DNA of 64,000 nucleotides from Planctomycetota bacterium. Its GTDB lineage: Bacteria > Planctomycetota > Planctomycetia > Pirellulales > PALSA-1355. The DNA is taken from positions 124,001 to 188,000 of the forward strand of contig QQVE01000048.1 in assembly GCA_003389325.1 (NCBI GenBank), written 5' to 3'. How positions within the stretch are numbered: position 1 is the stretch's first letter; each line of letters opens with the position of its first letter. The notes under the pieces are model-generated. The model ran no database searches, had not been told where the DNA came from, and saw only the letters and a list, made by a program, of their open reading frames with translations. This document shows, in pieces, positions 57,353-64,000 of this stretch. A program made the position numbers and the translations under genes.

Positions 57353-59772
57353 CACGGATTCTCGCCGCCCTCCTGTTGCTGGCCACGTTGGCGCCTGCGG
57401 CCGCGGCCGACGACGCACCGCAGTTGAGCGTTGCCGCGTATCCGCCCGACATTGAGTTGAGCACTCTGCGCGACCGGCAATCGTACATCGTCGTGGCCAC
57501 GCGTCCCGACGGAGTGACGCTCGACGTGACGAAGGAAGCGACGGCCACGCTGGCCGACCCGGCGCTGGCGCGCCTCGAGGGCTCGACGCTCTACCCGGTC
57601 GCCGACGGCGAAACGAAGCTCGAGTTGGCCTACCAGGGCCAGACGGTCTCGTTGCCGGTCAAGGTGCAACAGGCCACCGCCGAGCGTCCGATCAGCTTCA
57701 AGCTGGACGTGATGCCCGTCTTCATGCGTTCCGGCTGCAATATCGGTAGTTGCCATGGCGCGGCTCGCGGCAAGGACGGCTTCAACCTGTCGCTGTTCGG
57801 CTTCGACCCCGATGGCGACTACAACCGCATTACGCACGAGATCGGCTTCCGCCGCATCAATCTGGCCCTGCCGCGCGAGAGCCTGCTGATGCAGAAGGCC
57901 GTCGGCGCGGTGCCGCACACCGGCGGCAAACGCTTCGACGAAGACAGCGAGTACTACCAGACGCTGTTGCGGTGGCTGGAAGCCGGCGTGCCCAAAGATC
58001 CCGCGGAGGTGGCCACGCCCACGTCGCTCGAGATTTACCCGCCCAAGGCCGTGCTGGAAGGCGAAGGCGCCACGCAGCAGTTTCTGGCTCGGGCCAAGTA
58101 CTCCGACGGCACGGACCGCGACGTGACGAACCTGGCGGTGTTCCTGACGAACAACGACAATTCGGCCCCCGTCGACGCCGACGGACTGGTGACGGCCGGC
58201 GCTCGCGGCGAGGCGTTCATCATGGCCCGCTTCGAGACGCACACCGTGGGCAGCCAGGCATTGGTGCTGCCCAAGGATCTGGACTACACGCCGCCCGCGA
58301 CTCCGCCGGCGAACTACGTCGACGAGCTGGTCAATGCCAAGCTGAACCGCATCCGCGTTCTGCCGAGCGAGCTGTGCAGCGACGAAGTGTTCCTCCGCCG
58401 CGTAACGATCGATATCACAGGCCTGCTGCCGACGGTCGACGAGTACAACGAGTTCATGTCCGACGAGTCGCCCGACAAGCGGGCCAAGCTCGTCGATCGC
58501 CTGCTGGAGCGCAAGGAGTTTTCCGAGATTTGGGCCATGAAGTGGGCGAACCTGTTGATGATCAGGACGACCAACGACGTGAGCTACAAGTCGGCCTTTC
58601 TCTATTCCAGTTGGCTGACGAACCAGATTTCGAACGACGTGCCGCTCAACGAGATGGTCCAGCAACTGCTGAGCGCTTCGGGCGGCACGTTCAGCAATCC
58701 GGCCACGAACTACTTCCAGATTGAGCGCGACACGCTCAAGACGGCCGAGAACGTGGCCCAGGTGTTCATGGGCATTCGCACGCAGTGTGCCCAGTGCCAC
58801 AACCATCCGTTCGATCGCTGGACGATGGACGATTACTACAGCTTCGCGGCCTTCTTTGCCCAGATCGGCCGCAAGCAGGGCGCCGACTACCGCGAGACGA
58901 TCGTGTTCAACTCCGGCGGCGGCGAAGTAAAGCATCCGGTCGGCGGACGCGTGATGAAGCCGAAGTTCCTAGGCGGCGCAGAACCAGACACTGCCGGCAA
59001 GGACCGCCGCGAAGTGTTGGTCAAGTGGCTGGCTTCGCCGGAGAACCCGTACTTTGCCACGAGCGTGGCTAACCGGGTCTGGGAGCACTTCTTCGGCATT
59101 GGCATCGTGGAGCCGGTCGACGATATCCGCGTGAGCAACCCGGCCAGCAATCCGGAACTGTTCGAGACCCTGGGCGAGAAGCTCACCAGCTACAACTACG
59201 ACTTCAAGCAACTGGTGCGCGACATCTGCAATTCGCAGACGTATCAGCGGGCCAGCCAACCGAACGAGAGCAACGAGAGCGACCTGGCGAACTTCTCGCA
59301 CGCCCGCATTCGCCGCATCCCGGCCGAGAACCTGCTCGACTGCCTGAGCCAATTGACCGACGTGCCCGACAAGTTCCGCGGCCTGCCGCTGGGGGCCCGC
59401 GCCGTGCAGATCGCCGATGGCCAGACGAGCAACTACTTTCTGACTTCGTTCGGCCGCTCGCCGCGGCAGACCGCGTGTGCCGCCGAGGCTACGACCGAGC
59501 CCACGCTCTCGCAGGCCCTGCACATGATCAACGGCGATACGATTTCGCGCAAGGTCGGCCAGAGTCCGTGGCTCAAGACGATGATTGACGAGAAAAAGCC
59601 ACCTGCCGAGATCATCGAGCAGATCTACATCGCCTGCCTGTCGCGCAAGCCCAGCATCGAGGAGTTGGAAAAGCTCTCGGCGGTGTTCGCGGCCGAACCG
59701 AATGTTCGCAACGCAGCCGAGGACGTGATGTGGGCCGTGCTCAACTCGCGCGAGTTCCTGTTCAACCACTAA
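57349..59772 (+). CDS. DUF1549/DUF1553 secreted protein with cytochrome-type motifs
   Basis: The 807-residue protein has a signal peptide (ILAALLLLATLAPAAAA), then a BIG2-like domain, then CNIGSCHGAARGKDGFNLSLFG (about residues 128-150), a CX4CH motif typical of planctomycete cytochrome-like proteins, and another bacterial Ig stretch (YPPKAVLEGEGATQQF). DUF1549 spans about 320-530 and ends with the motif CAQCHNHPFDRW (CX2CH). DUF1553 spans about 560-800 (VSNPASNPELFETLGEKL; RIPAENLLDCLSQL). It may bind haem covalently at one or both motifs. Its reaction is unknown; the module is thought to handle extracellular polysaccharide or electron transfer. Confidence 0.9.
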   Translation: MTRILAALLLLATLAPAAAADDAPQLSVAAYPPDIELSTLRDRQSYIVVATRPDGVTLDVTKEATATLADPALARLEGSTLYPVADGETKLELAYQGQTVSLPVKVQQATAERPISFKLDVMPVFMRSGCNIGSCHGAARGKDGFNLSLFGFDPDGDYNRITHEIGFRRINLALPRESLLMQKAVGAVPHTGGKRFDEDSEYYQTLLRWLEAGVPKDPAEVATPTSLEIYPPKAVLEGEGATQQFLARAKYSDGTDRDVTNLAVFLTNNDNSAPVDADGLVTAGARGEAFIMARFETHTVGSQALVLPKDLDYTPPATPPANYVDELVNAKLNRIRVLPSELCSDEVFLRRVTIDITGLLPTVDEYNEFMSDESPDKRAKLVDRLLERKEFSEIWAMKWANLLMIRTTNDVSYKSAFLYSSWLTNQISNDVPLNEMVQQLLSASGGTFSNPATNYFQIERDTLKTAENVAQVFMGIRTQCAQCHNHPFDRWTMDDYYSFAAFFAQIGRKQGADYRETIVFNSGGGEVKHPVGGRVMKPKFLGGAEPDTAGKDRREVLVKWLASPENPYFATSVANRVWEHFFGIGIVEPVDDIRVSNPASNPELFETLGEKLTSYNYDFKQLVRDICNSQTYQRASQPNESNESDLANFSHARIRRIPAENLLDCLSQLTDVPDKFRGLPLGARAVQIADGQTSNYFLTSFGRSPRQTACAAEATTEPTLSQALHMINGDTISRKVGQSPWLKTMIDEKKPPAEIIEQIYIACLSRKPSIEELEKLSAVFAAEPNVRNAAEDVMWAVLNSREFLFNH

Positions 59773-59794
59773 GTCCTTACTACGGACCCGAGGC

Positions 59795-61495
59795 ATGATC
59801 CGCCAGAAGATACTCTTGAAGCTCGCCGCTGCCGCGTGCCTGGTCGCTTGGACGGCGCCAGCCGCCTTCGCCGAGGAAGCGAAGCCGGAAAAGGTCACCT
59901 ACGACGATCACGTGAAGGCGATCTTTCGCGAACACTGCTTCGCCTGCCACAACCAGGACACTAAGAAGAGCGACCTTTCGCTGGCCACGTACACGTCGCT
60001 GATGGAGGGCGGCGCCTCGGGCCAGGTCGTCTACGAAGGCGACATCGACAGCTCGCGGCTGTGGGACCTCGTGGCTCACATCGACGAGCCGAAGATGCCG
60101 CCCATGCAGGACAAACTGCCCGAGCCGAAGCTCGAGCTGATCAAGAAGTGGATCGTCGGCGGGGCGCTGGAGAATTCCGGCTCGGTCGCCAAGGTGAAGA
60201 AGGGACCCTCGCTCGAGATGAGCGCCCCGGCCGGCAACGTCAAGCCGGAAGGCGCGCCGCCGATGCCCGAGAATCTTGTGCGGCAGCCCGTGGTTTATAC
60301 CTCGCGCGCCGGGGCGGTGACGGCGCTGGCCTGCAGCCCCTGGGCGCCCCTGGCTGCGGTGGCCGGACAGCAACAGATTGCCCTTTATCACACCGACTCG
60401 GGCGAGTTGCTGGGCGTGCTGCCCTTTCCCGAAGGCGTGCCGCACGTGCTCAGGTTCAGCCGCTCGGGCACGTTGTTGCTGGCCGGCGGCGGCATCGGCG
60501 GCAAGTCGGGCAAGGTCGTCGTCTACGAAGTGAAGACCGGCAGCCGCGTCTTCGAGGTGGGCGATGAGCTCGATCTCGTGCTGGCCGCCGACATCAACGA
60601 AGACCATACCCGCATCGCATTGGGCGGGCCGGGGCGCGTGGTGCGGATCTACTCCACCGCCGATGGTTCGCTCTTGCACGAGATTCGCAAGCACACCGAG
60701 TGGATCTATGCCCTGGAGTTCAGTCCCGACGGGGTGCTGTTGGCCACGGCCGACCGCAACGGCGGGCTGTTCGTGTGGGAAGCCGAAACGGCCCGCGAGT
60801 ACCAGAACCTGGCGGGCCATAAGGCGGGCGTGACCGACGTCAGCTATCGGCCCGATTCGAACGTGCTGGCCAGCGCCAGCGAGGACGGCACGATCAAACT
60901 GTGGGATATGCACACGGGCAAGGAAATCAAGAACATCGGTGCCCACGGCGGCGGCGTCACGGCCCTGGAGTATGCCCAGGACGGCAAGATCGTGTCCGCC
61001 GGCCGCGATCGCTTGACGAAGCTATGGGACGGCAACGGCAAGGCCATTCGCGACTTTCCCGCTCTGGGAGACATTGGCATGGAAGTGGCCATCACCCACG
61101 ACTCGGGCCGCGTTATCGCCGGCGACTGGCTGGGCGAGGTGCGCACCTGGAAAGCCGATGACGGTGCCCAACTGGTCGCGTTGCCGCCAAACCCTCCCAC
61201 GTTGCAGATGCTGGTCGAGGCCCAGACGGCTGCGGTCAATGCGGCCGCCGACGCGGCCAAGAACGCTGCTGACCAGGTCGAGGCCCAGAAGGCTGCCACG
61301 GCCGCAGCGGAAGAGGCCGCCAAGAAAGCGGCCGAGGCGCTCGCCGCGGCGAAAGCGGCGCTAGCCGACAAGACCAAGGCCAGCGAGGCTGCTGCCGCCG
61401 CAGCGGCAGAGGCCAAGGCCAGACTCGAGAGCCTGGCCGCGGAAAAGGCCGCCTACGAGCAGTCGCAGACGGCCCAGGCCAACGCCTCGCCGTAA
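59795..61495 (+). CDS. Secreted cytochrome c / WD40 beta-propeller protein with Ala-rich coiled coil
   Basis: The 566-residue protein has a signal peptide ending near AAFAEE, a planctomycete cytochrome C domain with CFACHNQ (CX2CH, about residues 48-52) and KMPPMQDKLPE, whose Met could be the sixth haem ligand. About seven WD40 blades follow (about 165-470), for example HTEWIYALEFSPDGVLLATA and ASASEDGTIKLWDMHTGK. The last 85 residues are an Ala/Lys/Glu-rich segment predicted to be a long coiled coil. It is the fourth gene of the DUF1501 module and ends at a hairpin terminator. The combination suggests a haem protein tethered to a scaffold outside the inner membrane. Confidence 0.9.
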   Translation: MIRQKILLKLAAAACLVAWTAPAAFAEEAKPEKVTYDDHVKAIFREHCFACHNQDTKKSDLSLATYTSLMEGGASGQVVYEGDIDSSRLWDLVAHIDEPKMPPMQDKLPEPKLELIKKWIVGGALENSGSVAKVKKGPSLEMSAPAGNVKPEGAPPMPENLVRQPVVYTSRAGAVTALACSPWAPLAAVAGQQQIALYHTDSGELLGVLPFPEGVPHVLRFSRSGTLLLAGGGIGGKSGKVVVYEVKTGSRVFEVGDELDLVLAADINEDHTRIALGGPGRVVRIYSTADGSLLHEIRKHTEWIYALEFSPDGVLLATADRNGGLFVWEAETAREYQNLAGHKAGVTDVSYRPDSNVLASASEDGTIKLWDMHTGKEIKNIGAHGGGVTALEYAQDGKIVSAGRDRLTKLWDGNGKAIRDFPALGDIGMEVAITHDSGRVIAGDWLGEVRTWKADDGAQLVALPPNPPTLQMLVEAQTAAVNAAADAAKNAADQVEAQKAATAAAEEAAKKAAEALAAAKAALADKTKASEAAAAAAAEAKARLESLAAEKAAYEQSQTAQANASP

Positions 61496-61524
61496 AGCGC
61501 GGTTTTTGCATCCGCGCAAAAGAA

Positions 61525-61560
61525 AACACATCGCCCGTCAGGTGCGACGAGCGATGTGTT
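61525..61560. terminator. Hairpin terminator between convergent genes
   Basis: AACACATCGC (61525-61534) pairs with GCGATGTGTT (61551-61560), a perfect 10-base stem with a 16-base loop, preceded by AGAAA and followed by GTTCGTTTT. It serves the cytochrome/WD40 gene and possibly the convergent small gene at 61601. Confidence 0.7.
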
Positions 61561-61600
61561 GTTCGTTTTGTCAGCGGGAGTGACAAGTGCGCGAAGAGAT

Positions 61601-61825
61601 TTACTCGCGCGGCCGCACGGCCCCTGTCAGACCGCTATAGTCCGGCCGATCTTCGGGGTGCCACAGCGGTTCGCCGCGCAGCACGCGCTCGGCCAGAATC
61701 TCGAGCTTTTCCTTCGACCCGGCCGGGGCCGAAGTCGGGGTGAACTCGTCATCCTCGGCGGGAGCAAAGTCCTCGTCGTGGCCATACTTCAAAATGGCTT
61801 CAAATACGTTCCGCATCTGCCGCAT
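61601..61825 (-). CDS. Small protein of unknown function, 74 residues
   Basis: The protein starts MRQMRNVFEAILKYGHDEDF, followed by an acidic/Pro segment (APAEDDEFTPTSAPAG) and a helical end with SKEKLEILAERVLRGEPLWHPEDRPDYSGLTG. GGAGGG lies 10 bases upstream of the chosen ATG at 61825; a TTG 18 bases further upstream extends the frame. The WHPEDRPDY segment looks conserved, but I do not recognise the family. No signal peptide or membrane segment is seen. It ends close to the hairpin at 61525. Confidence 0.6.
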   Translation of the reverse strand: MRQMRNVFEAILKYGHDEDFAPAEDDEFTPTSAPAGSKEKLEILAERVLRGEPLWHPEDRPDYSGLTGAVRPRE

Positions 61826-61946
61826 TGAATCAATACCCTCCAAACCTAAAAAACATCGCCACCTCCGCCGCTCCCTTACAGCGTTGCCGTATCGGCTTCG
61901 GAATTACGAAAAAAAAACGTGAAACCGTTCCTTCCGGCTCTTCTTG

Positions 61947-62019
61947 AGCGATCTCACTGCCCGGAAAGACCCCTCCTGGCGGGCCATGTCGCGCGAGATC
62001 GCTTAACCATTCGGATGGT
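61947..62019. ncRNA. Candidate structured RNA or complex hairpin
   Basis: AGCGATCTC (61947-61955) pairs with GAGATCGCT (61995-62003), a perfect 9-base outer helix. Inside, GCCCG (61959-61963) pairs with CGGGC (61980-61984). Directly after, ACCAT-TCGG-ATGGT (62006-62019) makes a third hairpin. Strand and function are not known; it matches no RNA family that I recognise. Confidence 0.3.
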
Positions 62020-62204
62020 GTGGGCTCTTGGAGCTGTCCGAAATCCTAGGCGGGAAAACACACAAAACATTCAAACCACGCATTATCCAGGGTCCTAACG
62101 AAATGTCAACACTTTGGACGGCGATTCGGAGCCTTTTCATACGCGAAAGGTCCGGATCTGCATCGGCATGCCCGCCGCCCCGCGGCCCAACCAGGCCGCC
62201 CCGC

Positions 62205-62235
62205 GTGAAAACACGCCCCGTTCGACGGTTTTCAC
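62205..62235. repeat. Inverted repeat GTGAAAAC-N15-GTTTTCAC
   Basis: A perfect 8-base dyad with a 15-base spacer, 92 bases before the YjbQ gene. GTGAAAA and TTTTCAC are 17 bases apart, exactly as in the dyad at 9952-9982. It may be a shared operator, or an RNA hairpin in the yjbQ leader. Confidence 0.5.
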
Positions 62236-62326
62236 CTCATGCACTACGCTAACATCGGAAGTTAGCCCCGCGACGATTGGCAGTCGCCTCCGTGAAGCAT
62301 TAGCGCAAACGCGCAAGTATTGACCT

Positions 62327-62755
62327 ATGGCTTGGTTCCAACGCACTCTCGAATTGCCGCCGCACCGTCGCGGCTTCCACCTGATTACGACTCAGGTCGT
62401 CGAGGCCCTCGACGAGTTAAAGCAGGTGGAAATTGGCTGGCTGCACGTGTTCATCCAGCACACCTCGGCCTCGGTCTCGATCAACGAAAATGCCGATCCC
62501 GACGTGGCGACTGATTTGGAAACCGCCTTCAACGAGATCGCCCGCGAGGACTTCGACTACGTGCATACGATCGAGGGCCCCGACGACATGCCGGCCCACG
62601 TCAAGTGCTCGACGATCGGTTCGTCGGTGATGATCCCGGTGCGTGCCGGGCGATTGATGCTCGGCACGTGGCAGGGAATCTACCTGTGCGAACATCGCAA
62701 TCGCGCCAGCGGCCGCAAGCTCGTCCTCACACTGCAAGGCGAAACCGGCAGCTAG
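62327..62755 (+). CDS. YjbQ/UPF0047 family protein (secondary thiamine-phosphate synthase)
   Basis: The 142-residue protein has the family segments GFHLITTQVVEAL, GWLHVFIQHTSASVSINENADPDVATDLE, YVHTIEGPDDMPAHVKCSTIGSSVMIPV and LGTWQGIYLCEHR. Conserved His (in QHTSAS and DDMPAH) and Glu residues suggest a metal-dependent site; E. coli YjbQ shows weak thiamine-phosphate synthase activity, but the native role is unsettled. It is cytoplasmic and of normal length. It is convergent with holB, 6 bases apart. Confidence 0.92.
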   Translation: MAWFQRTLELPPHRRGFHLITTQVVEALDELKQVEIGWLHVFIQHTSASVSINENADPDVATDLETAFNEIAREDFDYVHTIEGPDDMPAHVKCSTIGSSVMIPVRAGRLMLGTWQGIYLCEHRNRASGRKLVLTLQGETGS

Positions 62756-62761
62756 ATCGGC

Positions 62762-63844
62762 CTAGTAGTTGCCGTACGTCGCGACGCCGTGGCCCGTGAC
62801 GATGATTTCGGCCAGGTCGTTCAGCCAACACTCGAGGGCCGTCGCCAGATGCGCATTGCGGTCGATGTGGGCCAGCGTTTCGAGCGATCGGTCGATGCAC
62901 GCCGTGGCGGTTTCCAGGTCGCCCCGCCAATGCGTCGCGCACTGCTCGACGGCTCGCAGCAGCTCCGCATCGCCGACGGTCGTCGCGCCGCACAGGGCGT
63001 GAACCAGTTGCCGATAGAACTCCACGGCAAATGCCACGACCTGCCGCGCGCGGGCTCGCCGGGCGCTGGCTTCCTTGCCGGCCGCATCGACGAACGGTAC
63101 GAGTTGTCCGGCAACCGCGACACTGTCGAGTACTGGGGCCGAAAGCCCCACCAGCAGTTCTCCGCGAAAAGCCCACAGGCTCTCGTCGGCCAACTCGACG
63201 GCGCGCTGGAGACTACCGCCGGCAAACGATGCCATCCGCTGCGCCTGGTCGCGATCGGTGGCCAGCTCCCGTGCGAGCAGGATCTCGGCCAGGGTCGCAT
63301 CGGGCAGCCCGGCGAAGCGAATCATCTGCGCCCGCGAGCGAATCGTGGGCAACTGCCGCTCGGCGCTGGTGCCGATGAGAATCAACACACTTCGCGGCGG
63401 AGGTTCCTCGAGCGTCTTGAGCAGGGCGTTGGCGCCTTCTTCGTTCAGGTAGTCGGCATCGTCGATGATGGCCACTTTCCGTCCGCCCATGAAGGGCTTC
63501 ATCGCAATGTCGTGGCATAGGCCCTCGCGCATGCGACGCTGGTCTTCGCCGATAAACGCCGACACCGGGATAAAGCTCTTCTCCGGGGGTTTTTCGACGA
63601 TCAGCAGATCGGGGTGGGTGTGCGAGGCGGCCTGAACGCACGAATCGCAACGACCGCACGGCGCCAGTTCGGCCTCATCGACGTGGGGGCACAACAGCGC
63701 CTGGGCCAGCTTCTCGGCAAAGGTCCGCTTACCCACGCCCGCGGGGCCAATGAACAAGAACGTGCTGGCCAATCGTCCCCGGGCAAGCGCGCGGCAAAAC
63801 CGCTGGGCAACTTCGTCGTGTCCTTCGATCCCTTGCCAAGTCAT
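62762..63844 (-). CDS. holB: DNA polymerase III delta-prime subunit
   Basis: The 360-residue protein has the AAA+ clamp-loader fold: Walker A GPAGVGKRT (33-41), a zinc module with Cys in LLCPHV and APCGRCDSC, KVAIIDDADYLNEEGANALLKTLEEPP as Walker B/sensor 1 with the SRC-like arginine region TIRSRAQMIRF. It lacks the tau/gamma C-terminal extensions of DnaX, so delta-prime (HolB) is the better call. It loads the sliding clamp during replication. The upstream gene on the same strand (63920) is probably tmk, an arrangement found in many bacteria, which supports the call. Confidence 0.88.
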   Translation of the reverse strand: MTWQGIEGHDEVAQRFCRALARGRLASTFLFIGPAGVGKRTFAEKLAQALLCPHVDEAELAPCGRCDSCVQAASHTHPDLLIVEKPPEKSFIPVSAFIGEDQRRMREGLCHDIAMKPFMGGRKVAIIDDADYLNEEGANALLKTLEEPPPRSVLILIGTSAERQLPTIRSRAQMIRFAGLPDATLAEILLARELATDRDQAQRMASFAGGSLQRAVELADESLWAFRGELLVGLSAPVLDSVAVAGQLVPFVDAAGKEASARRARARQVVAFAVEFYRQLVHALCGATTVGDAELLRAVEQCATHWRGDLETATACIDRSLETLAHIDRNAHLATALECWLNDLAEIIVTGHGVATYGNY

Positions 63845-63919
63845 GATGGCGTCTTATTCTTGTCTTTGCTTACGCGGACGAACAGGCCCGCGGATTCAAC
63901 CGGCGGTGGACCTGCCCGG

Positions 63920-64000
63920 CTACTCTTGTTCCAACAAACGGGCCGCGGCAGCGCGGATATCGGCCTGTACGAGATCGATTTCGCGTGCAGCGTCGACCAC
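63920..64000 (-). CDS. tmk: Thymidylate kinase, C-terminal end (runs off window)
   Basis: Only the last 26 codons are present: VVDAAREIDLVQADIRAAAA, then RLLEQE and TAG. This is the usual C-terminal helix of thymidylate kinase (VDA..., V..DI...), which phosphorylates dTMP. The call rests on that helix and on the tmk-holB gene order; with so little sequence it is provisional. Confidence 0.5.
   Translation of the reverse strand: MVDAAREIDLVQADIRAAAARLLEQE

Larger units (their letters stand above)
61826..62326. other. Intergenic region with RNA-like and dyad structures
   Basis: These 501 bases separate the small minus-strand gene from the YjbQ gene. No real gene was found; short frames at 62028-62323 lack ribosome sites. 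A nested hairpin set lies at 61947-62019 and an inverted repeat at 62205-62235. The stretch from 62041 to 62110 is unusually A-rich (AAAACACACAAAACATTC) for this genome. No consensus promoter pair was found with confidence. Confidence 0.5.

Noticed and set aside
62028..62323. Two short plus-strand frames before the YjbQ gene
   Set aside because: No ribosome sites, overlap of a perfect dyad, and composition unlike real genes.
1..64000. CRISPR arrays, insertion sequences, prophage genes, tRNA or rRNA genes
   Set aside because: No regularly spaced repeats, transposase or integrase motifs, or cloverleaf sequences were seen. Intergenic space is limited, and the three largest gaps were read through without finding any.

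Overview
The window is GC-rich and looks like a planctomycete chromosome, most likely of the Pirellula/Lacipirellula kind. This is inferred from families that are typical of that phylum: a DUF1559 prepilin-type protein, a DUF1501 / pre-peptidase / DUF1549-DUF1553 / cytochrome-WD40 gene set, a TIGR03790 protein and a DUF6807 (PmoA-like) protein. No rRNA, tRNA, insertion sequence, phage gene or CRISPR array was found.

Layout. (1) 1-4750: the N-terminal part of a Ser/Thr protein kinase (minus), a 38-residue lipoprotein and a complete sugar-type ABC importer (binding lipoprotein, permease, double ATPase) with ATGA overlaps. (2) 4764-9604, minus: uvrA, a GH2-like non-catalytic protein and an E1-like adenylyltransferase, in that transcription order. 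(3) 10221-40999, plus: about 31 kb of contiguous cell-surface glycan genes headed by a NusG-like elongation factor. (4) 41067-43742, minus: csrA with a near-consensus promoter, a small unknown protein, a DUF6807 protein and a secreted unknown. (5) 44071-51443, mostly plus: two nucleotide-sugar enzymes (UDP-GlcNAc 6-dehydrogenase type and UDP-glucuronate decarboxylase), VanZ-like, PhyH plus a TIM-barrel isomerase, tadA and a TIGR03790 protein. (6) 51543-61495: the DUF1559 protein (minus) and the four-gene secreted DUF1501 to cytochrome/WD40 module (plus). (7) 61601-64000: a small unknown protein, a long intergenic region with RNA-like and dyad structures, a YjbQ protein, holB and the end of a probable tmk.

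The glycan cluster is the most interesting part. It holds a membrane NDP-sugar dehydratase, a DegT aminotransferase and a PglC/WcaJ-type initiating sugar transferase, which suggests a lipid-linked amino-sugar start. It also holds a nonulosonate module (Gfo/Idh oxidoreductase, SDR, CMP-nonulosonate synthetase fused to a KdsC-like phosphatase, and a NeuB that lacks its usual C-terminal SAF domain), a Wzx flippase, a Wzy/ligase-type membrane protein, four or five glycosyltransferases and many decorating enzymes: two asparagine-synthase-type amidotransferases, two carbamoyltransferases, one SxtJ-like protein, a methyltransferase, and a three-gene set of nucleotidyltransferase-kinase fusion, HAD protein and second nucleotidyltransferase. 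One GT-B protein is split into two overlapping frames. The predicted product is a heavily amidated and carbamoylated surface polysaccharide with a sialic-acid-like or KDN-like sugar. Neither its structure nor any substrate can be read from sequence alone.

Starts were chosen from Shine-Dalgarno spacing and family length. Domain limits are approximate and were read by eye.
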